From NCBI GenBank assembly GCA_017407365.1, contig JAFQWR010000068.1:1-10682 (forward strand): a stretch of DNA of 10,682 nucleotides. Reading direction: 5' to 3'. This document shows positions 6,121 to 10,682 of this stretch, piece by piece (position 1 is the stretch's first letter; every line of letters begins with the position of its first letter). Position numbers and translations under genes: made by a program. Source of the DNA: Clostridia bacterium. Its GTDB lineage: Bacteria > Bacillota > Clostridia > Christensenellales > HGM11417. The notes beneath the pieces were generated by a model. It saw only the letters and a program-made list of their open reading frames with translations, was not told where the DNA came from and did no database searches.

Positions 6121-6714
6121 ATGGAAGTTTATATTGAACCGCTTGCAAAGCTTATTGCCGCGTTTACCAAGCTTCCCGGTGTAGGGCAAAGAACCGCGCT
6201 TCGTTATGCGTATGCAATTATCAATATGCATAAGGAGGACGCTGCGGAATTTGCTCTTGCAATAGAGGAGGCAAAGGAGCAGATTCACTACTGCTCCGTA
6301 TGCGGTAATTTTACTGTGAATGACCCTTGTGATATCTGTTCAAGCAGAGAAAGTAAGGCAATTTGCGTTGTGAAAGAGCCTAAGGACGTTCTTGCAATCG
6401 AAAAGCTGAGAGAATATAAGGGCGTTTATCATGTTCTGCACGGCGCGCTTAGCCCCTTAGACGGAGTTGGCCCCGATGATATCCGTATCAAAGAGCTTTT
6501 GGGCCGTGTTGCGGACGGCTCTGTTGAGGAGGTTATTCTGGCTACCAATTCAGACGTAGAGGGTGAGGCAACCGCAATTTACATCAGTAAGCTGTTAAAG
6601 CCTCTTGGCATTCGTGTTACCCGTATCGCACAGGGCTTGCCCATGGGGGCGGAGCTTGAATTTGCAGATGATGTGACCATTTCGCGCGCTTTATCCGACC
6701 GTAAGGAGATATAG
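6121..6714 (+). CDS. recR: Recombination mediator RecR
   Basis: The 197-residue protein matches the normal RecR length (about 198). It has an N-terminal helix-hairpin-helix (LPGVGQRTA, 18-26), a four-cysteine zinc finger (C58, C61, C70, C73), a Toprim domain (about 80-176, with VEEVILATNSDVEGEATA at 135-152), and the C-terminal segment RIAQGLPMGAELEFADD. With RecO (and RecF) it loads RecA onto SSB-coated single-stranded DNA during recombinational repair. Protein alignment favours the ATG at 6121, since PLAKLIAAFTKLPGVG is the usual N-terminus. The 14 bases between ybaB and recR hold no recognisable Shine-Dalgarno, so translation may depend on coupling or on an A/T-rich leader. It forms part of the dnaX-ybaB-recR-bofA cluster. 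Confidence 0.96.
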   Translation: MEVYIEPLAKLIAAFTKLPGVGQRTALRYAYAIINMHKEDAAEFALAIEEAKEQIHYCSVCGNFTVNDPCDICSSRESKAICVVKEPKDVLAIEKLREYKGVYHVLHGALSPLDGVGPDDIRIKELLGRVADGSVEEVILATNSDVEGEATAIYISKLLKPLGIRVTRIAQGLPMGAELEFADDVTISRALSDRKEI

Positions 6715-6725
6715 TTCTATCCCTC

Positions 6726-6753
6726 CCGTTTTTTGCATACCGTAAAAAAACGG
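6726..6753 (+). other. A/T-rich hairpin between recR and bofA-like gene
   Basis: CCGTTTTTT (6726-6734) is perfectly complementary to AAAAAACGG (6745-6753) with a 10-base loop. No T-run follows the stem, so it is not a standard terminator. It could weaken or process the transcript between recR and the next gene, or be chance. Confidence 0.4.
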
Positions 6754-6773
6754 ATGTAAATTAAGGACGGTTT

Positions 6774-7022
6774 ATGAGCGGTATTGAATCGTTTCTTGCG
6801 TTTTTCATAGGCGTTTGCTGTCTTTGCATGGCTGCTTTGTTTTTACGGTGTAAAAAAAGAGCTATTTTTGCTTTGATGGGTAATGTTGCTCTGGGAATAC
6901 TGATTGCTGTAACTGTATCAGCCATCTGTAAAATCAGCTCTTTACTCAATGCCAATTCCTGCTTTTTGGTAGGTGCCTTTGGCGCTGTCGGTGTTTTTAT
7001 ATTCTTAATTTTTAACCGATAA
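6774..7022 (+). CDS. bofA: BofA-family membrane protein (pro-sigma-K processing inhibitor type)
   Basis: This 82-residue protein is almost entirely hydrophobic, with membrane segments at about 5-24, 32-51 and 63-80 and a basic turn RCKKR at 25-29. The pattern GNVALGILIAVTVSAI and the C-terminal GAFGAVGVFIFLIF resemble the two membrane helices of BofA, which end G-(I/V)-L-G-(I/V)-P-G-(V/I)...L. The family Pro is Val here. In B. subtilis, BofA with SpoIVFA holds the SpoIVFB protease inactive until engulfment, delaying pro-sigma-K cleavage. The place directly after recR matches the B. subtilis order recR-yaaL-bofA, with yaaL missing; this synteny carries much of the call. The start has AAGGA (6763-6767) 6 bases upstream. 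The alternative is an unrelated small membrane protein. Confidence 0.68.
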   Translation: MSGIESFLAFFIGVCCLCMAALFLRCKKRAIFALMGNVALGILIAVTVSAICKISSLLNANSCFLVGAFGAVGVFIFLIFNR

Positions 7023-7037
7023 TCTGTGCTCAAACAC

Positions 7038-7066
7038 TTGTCAATTTTTTGAAATAGGGATATAAT
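7038..7066 (+). promoter_or_regulatory. Sigma-A promoter of the UDG-like/lipoprotein unit
   Basis: TTGTCA (7038-7043) and a perfect TATAAT (7061-7066) are 17 bases apart. The predicted transcript starts near 7073 and runs into a strong Shine-Dalgarno, AGGGGGAG at 7085-7092, before the ATG at 7098. Confidence 0.82.
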
Positions 7067-7097
7067 ATTATCACGGACGGATTTAGGGGGAGCGTAA

Positions 7098-7661
7098 ATG
7101 ATGGACGTGCTTACGTATAATCACGTATATCATATGGATTTTCCTGACCGTATTATGGTTACGGGTACAGGCAATCCCAATGCGCGAATTGCTGTTGTTG
7201 CAGGCACTCCCGATGCTTCAGACGAAAAGAACGGTTATGCCTTCAGCGGTAAATCCCGTGCTATTCTTGGTGAGCTTTTGCTTTTGCTTGGGCTTACTGA
7301 GGATGATGTTTACGCAACACTTGCCGTAAAGCATCGCACGTTGCATGAGGTTGGCGGTGTGCTTGTCGACCGTTTGCCCTCTGAGCGTGAGCTTTCCTTT
7401 GCTTTACCCTATTTAATGCAGGAGCTTACGGTGCTTTCTCCCAAGCTTGTTGTTGCGTTGGGCCCGCTTGCTTACCAAGCAATTTTTGGTGATGAAAGAG
7501 GTCTGAATGCCGCCCACGGAGAAATCCGTAAGGGTGAGCGTTGGGATGAAGTTGCGCTATTTCATCCGAGTGATGTTGCATTAAATCCTGAATATAAAAA
7601 ATCTTACGTATACGATGTAATTAAACTGAAAAAATACTGCGCAGAGCATTTTATCCGTTAA
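7098..7661 (+). CDS. Uracil-DNA glycosylase superfamily protein without Fe-S cysteines
   Basis: The 187-residue protein follows the family 4/5 uracil-DNA glycosylase fold. It has GTGNPNARIAVVAGTPDASDE (23-43) where family 4 has G-NP-A-I...GEAPG--ED. Other matches are GYAFSGKSRAILGELLLLLGL (46-66), VYATLAVKHR (71-80), LSPKLVVALGPLAYQAIFG (113-131) and the C-terminal FHPSDVALNP (155-164) with the conserved His-Pro. Family 4 enzymes carry four cysteines for a 4Fe-4S cluster; this protein has one Cys (181) in all. The Glu of the GEAPG motif is Gly36. I infer a divergent member that may or may not remove uracil. The start is one of two adjacent ATG codons (7098 or 7101), both served by AGGGGGAG. 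A lipoprotein gene follows after 18 bases. Confidence 0.72.
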   Translation: MMDVLTYNHVYHMDFPDRIMVTGTGNPNARIAVVAGTPDASDEKNGYAFSGKSRAILGELLLLLGLTEDDVYATLAVKHRTLHEVGGVLVDRLPSERELSFALPYLMQELTVLSPKLVVALGPLAYQAIFGDERGLNAAHGEIRKGERWDEVALFHPSDVALNPEYKKSYVYDVIKLKKYCAEHFIR

Positions 7662-7679
7662 GGGTGCGGAGGACATCAT

Positions 7680-8168
7680 ATGAACAAAAGAAAAACAACG
7701 TTATTGTGTCTTTTGATATGTATGATTGCCTTGGTTTTTGTGTTCAGTGGTTGTCAGCTTGTTTCCGATATATACAACACCTTAAAAAATGTTTGTATCA
7801 TTGTTGATCTGCAGGCTTACAGCGGCGACATTCAACCGAATAGTGAGTATATGCACTATGAAGAGGCGTATAAGGAGCATACATATTCCACAGACTACAA
7901 AATTCTCTCTGATGTTTTCGATGAGCTACGGGAGAATAAAATCGTGGATATTCAGTTGGATAATATGGGAAACATTGTTTCGGTAGACGGAATCACCGCC
8001 CCCGAGGGGATGTATTACGAAATATTTACCAACGATCCCTTAAATCAGGAGCGCAGCAAAATGTATTTGCTGTACGATCTCCCACTTTACGTTGCTTTTT
8101 ATACACCCCTGCAATCTGTTGTACGTGACGGTGGCTATTACGTTATTCAGTTGATAGAAAAGCAGTAA
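7680..8168 (+). CDS. Small lipoprotein of unknown function
   Basis: The 162-residue protein begins with a basic head (MNKRK), a hydrophobic stretch (7-22) and a lipobox VFSG-C with Cys25. It should therefore be cut by signal peptidase II and lipid-anchored outside the membrane. The mature part has no cysteines beyond Cys25 and C39 and is rich in Tyr, Asp and Glu. A segment at about 92-118 (IVDIQLDNMGNIVSVDGITA followed by YYEIFTNDP) loosely recalls the DUF4430 pattern of an 'I..I.G' strand followed by 'YW.iytN', but I cannot confirm this. GGAGG at 7668-7672 precedes the start. It shares a transcript with the UDG-like gene upstream and is ended by the terminator at 8195. Function is not assigned. 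Confidence 0.75.
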   Translation: MNKRKTTLLCLLICMIALVFVFSGCQLVSDIYNTLKNVCIIVDLQAYSGDIQPNSEYMHYEEAYKEHTYSTDYKILSDVFDELRENKIVDIQLDNMGNIVSVDGITAPEGMYYEIFTNDPLNQERSKMYLLYDLPLYVAFYTPLQSVVRDGGYYVIQLIEKQ

Positions 8169-8194
8169 TATTTTATTTTGTATCAAGTATCAAT

Positions 8195-8235
8195 GGCATT
8201 GCATTCGATTTCATTTTGGGTGCAATGCCTTTTTT
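8195..8235 (+). terminator. Rho-independent terminator after the lipoprotein gene
   Basis: A perfect 9-bp stem (GGCATTGCA 8195-8203 with TGCAATGCC 8221-8229) and a 17-base loop are followed by six T (8230-8235). It closes the UDG-like/lipoprotein unit. Confidence 0.88.
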
Positions 8236-8311
8236 GCATATTTTCTGCTTGTCATACATATAATCGAAACTGTCAGCAGCTATAAAAATTTAGAAAAGAG
8301 CGTTTTTACAG
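8236..8311. other. Intergenic stretch with no supported feature
   Basis: With the elements listed separately, this is part of a 346-base gap without a gene (8169-8514). It is A/T-rich. A TATAAT at 8259-8264 has a poor -35 candidate (TTGCAT, spacer 19), so I do not call a promoter. I see no plausible coding frame with a ribosome binding site. Confidence 0.5.
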
Positions 8312-8340
8312 TTGACAAAAAGTGTAGTATATTGTATACT
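8312..8340 (+). promoter_or_regulatory. Sigma-A promoter of the ZTP riboswitch/pflB transcript
   Basis: TTGACA (8312-8317) is 17 bases from TATACT (8335-8340). Transcription should start near 8347, giving a leader of about 170 bases before pflB that contains the riboswitch and terminator. Confidence 0.88.
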
Positions 8341-8375
8341 GTAATCGTAAAAAGGCTTATTGATTAAGCAACTTT

Positions 8376-8448
8376 CTCTTTCGCTACTGGTGGAATCACA
8401 GAGCTTACTGTAGGGAACGAAAGAGTTAATTCGCCGACCACCTGGGCA
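8376..8448 (+). ncRNA. ZTP (pfl) riboswitch
   Basis: The parts of the pfl motif appear in order. P1 pairs CTCTTTCG (8376-8383) with CGAAAGAG (8418-8425). J1/2 reads CTACTGGTGG. A small P2 is formed by ACAG/CTGT around 8398-8411, and an AGGGAA strand closes the core before P1. After a short linker the conserved 3' hairpin reads GCCGACCACCTGGGCA (8433-8448), the ZTP-riboswitch signature, with GCC pairing to GGC. The pseudoknot is also visible: GGTGG (8389-8393) is complementary to CCACC (8438-8442). The usual sequences there, as I recall them, are GGCG and CGCC. The class senses ZTP/ZMP, which build up when 10-formyl-tetrahydrofolate is short, and normally raises expression when bound. The position before pflB is the setting that gave the motif its name. 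Confidence 0.9.
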
Positions 8449-8474
8449 GAGATACGTTCTGCTCAGGTTTTTTT
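8440..8474 (+). terminator. Riboswitch expression-platform terminator
   Basis: ACCTGGGCAGA (8440-8450) pairs with TCTGCTCAGGT (8458-8468) through one G-U wobble and a 7-base loop, followed by seven T (8468-8474). The left arm includes the conserved CCTGGGCA of the riboswitch, so ligand-stabilised P3 and the terminator are mutually exclusive. That predicts termination without ZTP and read-through into pflB with ZTP. Confidence 0.9.
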
Positions 8475-8514
8475 ATTACTGACAGGGCGTTACAAAAACG
8501 AAGGAGGTATCATT

Positions 8515-10682
8515 ATGCAAAGAGAACAATGGCAGGGCTTTTGTGAGGGTGCTTACGAAAGCGAAATCAATGTCAGGGATTTTATCGTGCGTAACGTCAC
8601 CCCTTACGAGGGTGACAGCAGCTTTTTGGTTGGTGCTACCAAGCGCACCCAGATGCTGATGGAAGATGTAAATGCTTTACTCAAATTAGAAAAGGATTTT
8701 GGCGGTGTGCTGGATATCGACACCGAAAAGGTATCCTCTCTGCTTTCCTACAATCCCGGTTACATCAATAAAGGATTGGAAATTATCGTAGGCTTACAAA
8801 CGGATAAGCCCTTAAAACGCGGTGTAAACCCCTTTGGCGGTATCCGTATGGCGCGCAGTGCCTGTGAGGCGTACGGCTATAAGCTTTCAAAAACGATAGA
8901 AGAGGAATTCCGCTATAAAACAACGCATAACGACGGAGTATTCCATGTTTATACCGAAGAAATGCGTGCCGCACGCAGAGCGGGTATTATAACGGGTCTG
9001 CCCGATGCATACGGCAGAGGCCGTATCGTAGGTGACTACCGCAGAGTTGCTCTTTACGGCGTGGATATGCTTATCGAGGAAAAGCTGAAGGATAAAGCTG
9101 AGCTCGGTAAGCGTGATATGACCGCCGATAATATCCGTCTGATTGAGGAGCTCTATAAGCAGATTGAATTTTTAGAAGCCTTAAAAAAGATGGCTGAGAT
9201 GTATGGCCACGATATTTCCAAGCCCGCATCCAATGCAAAAGAGGCAGTTCAGGCGGTTTATTTTGGTTATCTTGCCGCTATTAAGGAGCAAAACGGTGCC
9301 GCAATGAGCTTGGGCAGAGTCAGCTCCTTCCTGGATATCTACATCGAAAGAGATATGAAGGCAGGCATTCTCACCGAGGAGCAGGCACAAGAGCTGATTG
9401 ACGATTTTGTTATTAAGCTTCGTCTGGGCCGTCAGCTCCGTACTCCTGAGTATAACGAGCTGTTTGGCGGAGATCCCACCTGGACAACGGAATCCATCGG
9501 CGGTATGTGTGAGGACGGAAGAACGCTTGTTACCAAAACCTCCTTCCGTATGCTGCAAACGCTGTATAATCTTTCGCCTGCACCCGAGCCCAATCTAACC
9601 GTGCTTTGGTCGGAATCCTTGCCCGAGGGCTTCAAGGCCTTTTGTGCGCAGGTTTCCATTGACACCGATTCCATTCAGTACGAAAACGATGACGTGATGC
9701 GTCCTATCTACGGTGACGATTACTGCATTGCTTGCTGTGTTTCCGCTATGAAGGTCGGTAAGCAGATGCAATTCTTTGGCGCACGCTGTAATATGGCTAA
9801 GCTTCTTCTGCTTGCATTAAACGGCGGTAAAGACGAAAAAAGCGGTGTGCAGATTGCTCCCGAGGGCAAGGTGTTTTCGGGTAAGTTGAATTACGATGAG
9901 GTCATGGAGGCGTTTGAAAAATATCGCACCTGGCTTTGCAGGTTGTATATCAACACGCTTAATGTCATTCATTGTATGCACGATAAATATGCATACGAAA
10001 AAATTCAGATGGCGCTTCACGACAGCGAGGTAACGCGCTTTATGGCGTGCGGTGTTGCAGGTCTTTCTGTTGTTGCAGATTCGCTTTCTGCCATCAAATA
10101 CGCTTCTGTTACAGCAAATCTTGGTGAGAGCGGATTGATTGAAAGCTTTACTACCGAGGGTGATTTCCCCAAATACGGCAACGATGATGACCGAGTGGAC
10201 GATATCGCTAAAATGCTTTTGGTCGATTTCAACGAGGAGCTTAAAAAAACACCCACCTACCGTGATGCAATTCATACGCTTTCCGTTCTTACCATCACCT
10301 CTAACGTGGTATACGGTAAAAAAACGGGCTGTACGCCCGACGGCAGAGCAGCAGGCGAGCCCTTTGCTCCCGGTGCAAATCCCATGCACGGAAGAGATTG
10401 CTGCGGTGCGCTTGCATCCTTGAATTCTGTATCAAAAATGCCCTTCTCTTCTTGCAGAGACGGTATTTCCAACACCTTCTCCATTCTGCCTTCCGCTTTG
10501 GGCGAAAGCAAGGAGGAGCGTGTAATTAACCTTGTTTCCATGCTCGATGGCTATTTCGGTCAGGGAGCGCATCATCTCAACGTTAACGTTTTAGACCGTG
10601 AAAAGCTTGTGGCGGCAATGGAAAATCCCGAGCTGTATCCCAATATCACGATTCGTGTTTCCGGTTATGCGGTTAACTTCCA
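8515..10682 (+). CDS. pflB: Pyruvate formate-lyase (formate C-acetyltransferase), 3' end cut by window
   Basis: An open frame of 722 codons runs from the ATG at 8515 (AAGGAGGT at 8501-8508, 6 bases ahead) to the window edge. The protein is a clear PflB glycyl-radical enzyme, which converts pyruvate and CoA to acetyl-CoA and formate in the cytoplasm under anoxic conditions. GLPDAYGRGRIVGDYRR lies at about 161-177. The catalytic cysteine pair is C407-C408 in IACCVSAMKVGKQMQFFGAR. LTITSNVVYGKKTG and the PFAPGANPMHGRD region follow, and the radical motif RVSGYAV holds Gly717 (10663-10665). Some 20-25 C-terminal residues probably lie beyond the window, judging from E. coli PflB (760). A loop before HHLNVNV is about 5 residues shorter than in E. 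coli. An activating enzyme (pflA) is needed and is expected downstream, unseen here. The riboswitch ties formate production to one-carbon folate need. Confidence 0.98.
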   Translation, partial: MQREQWQGFCEGAYESEINVRDFIVRNVTPYEGDSSFLVGATKRTQMLMEDVNALLKLEKDFGGVLDIDTEKVSSLLSYNPGYINKGLEIIVGLQTDKPLKRGVNPFGGIRMARSACEAYGYKLSKTIEEEFRYKTTHNDGVFHVYTEEMRAARRAGIITGLPDAYGRGRIVGDYRRVALYGVDMLIEEKLKDKAELGKRDMTADNIRLIEELYKQIEFLEALKKMAEMYGHDISKPASNAKEAVQAVYFGYLAAIKEQNGAAMSLGRVSSFLDIYIERDMKAGILTEEQAQELIDDFVIKLRLGRQLRTPEYNELFGGDPTWTTESIGGMCEDGRTLVTKTSFRMLQTLYNLSPAPEPNLTVLWSESLPEGFKAFCAQVSIDTDSIQYENDDVMRPIYGDDYCIACCVSAMKVGKQMQFFGARCNMAKLLLLALNGGKDEKSGVQIAPEGKVFSGKLNYDEVMEAFEKYRTWLCRLYINTLNVIHCMHDKYAYEKIQMALHDSEVTRFMACGVAGLSVVADSLSAIKYASVTANLGESGLIESFTTEGDFPKYGNDDDRVDDIAKMLLVDFNEELKKTPTYRDAIHTLSVLTITSNVVYGKKTGCTPDGRAAGEPFAPGANPMHGRDCCGALASLNSVSKMPFSSCRDGISNTFSILPSALGESKEERVINLVSMLDGYFGQGAHHLNVNVLDREKLVAAMENPELYPNITIRVSGYAVNF

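Noticed and set aside
6761..7033. 90-codon minus-strand frame opposite the bofA-like gene
   Set aside because: The plus-strand frame has a good ribosome site, a membrane-protein pattern and the expected position after recR; the minus frame has none of these.
8234..8264. Second promoter before pflB (TTGCAT, 19 bases, TATAAT)
   Set aside because: The spacer is too long and the -35 falls in the T-run of the upstream terminator; the promoter at 8312-8340 is far better.
9181..9558. 125-codon open frame on the minus strand within pflB
   Set aside because: pflB is unmistakable on the other strand across the same bases; codon bias there creates long antisense frames. The same applies to the 190-codon minus-strand frame at 9817-10389.

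Overview
The window looks like chromosomal DNA from an anaerobic, endospore-forming Firmicute of class Clostridia (inference). It carries orthologues of the Bacillus/Clostridium sporulation genes ylbJ, yunB, sigH and bofA. Gene order matches two Bacillus subtilis core blocks, mrnC-rlmB-(yacP)-sigH and dnaX-yaaK-recR-(yaaL)-bofA. Shine-Dalgarno and sigma-A promoter sequences are strong, and the window ends in a ZTP-riboswitch-controlled pyruvate formate-lyase gene. All genes share a similar base composition and I see no insertion sequence, prophage, tRNA, rRNA or CRISPR array.

Left part (1-2300, minus strand): the 5' end of a ylbJ-like spore membrane gene runs off the left edge. Next come a monocistronic gene for a divergent Rho-type protein, with its own consensus sigma-A promoter and intrinsic terminator, and then yunB. 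The Rho-like protein keeps the Rho fold signature but has replaced the Walker A Thr, the catalytic Glu and the arginine finger. It is therefore predicted to be an ATPase-dead Rho paralogue, and it is the most unusual item here.

Middle part (2353-7022, plus strand): a consensus promoter divergent from yunB drives a compact run of mrnC, rlmB, sigH, dnaX, ybaB, recR and a bofA-like gene. These cover rRNA maturation (mini-RNase III, 2'-O-methyltransferase), entry into sporulation (sigma-H), replication and recombination (DnaX clamp loader, EbfC/YbaB, RecR) and control of pro-sigma-K processing (BofA). dnaX contains an in-frame A-AAA-AAG slippery heptamer that could yield a shorter gamma-type subunit.

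Right part (7038-10682, plus strand): a second consensus promoter drives a two-gene unit, a uracil-DNA-glycosylase-like protein lacking the family 4 iron-sulfur cysteines and a small lipoprotein of unknown function, ended by a terminator. A third promoter makes a roughly 170-nt leader holding a ZTP (pfl) riboswitch and overlapping terminator, followed by pflB, cut by the window edge just after the glycyl-radical motif. The ligand ZTP signals shortage of 10-formyl-tetrahydrofolate, and PflB makes the formate that can refill that pool, so regulator and enzyme fit together.
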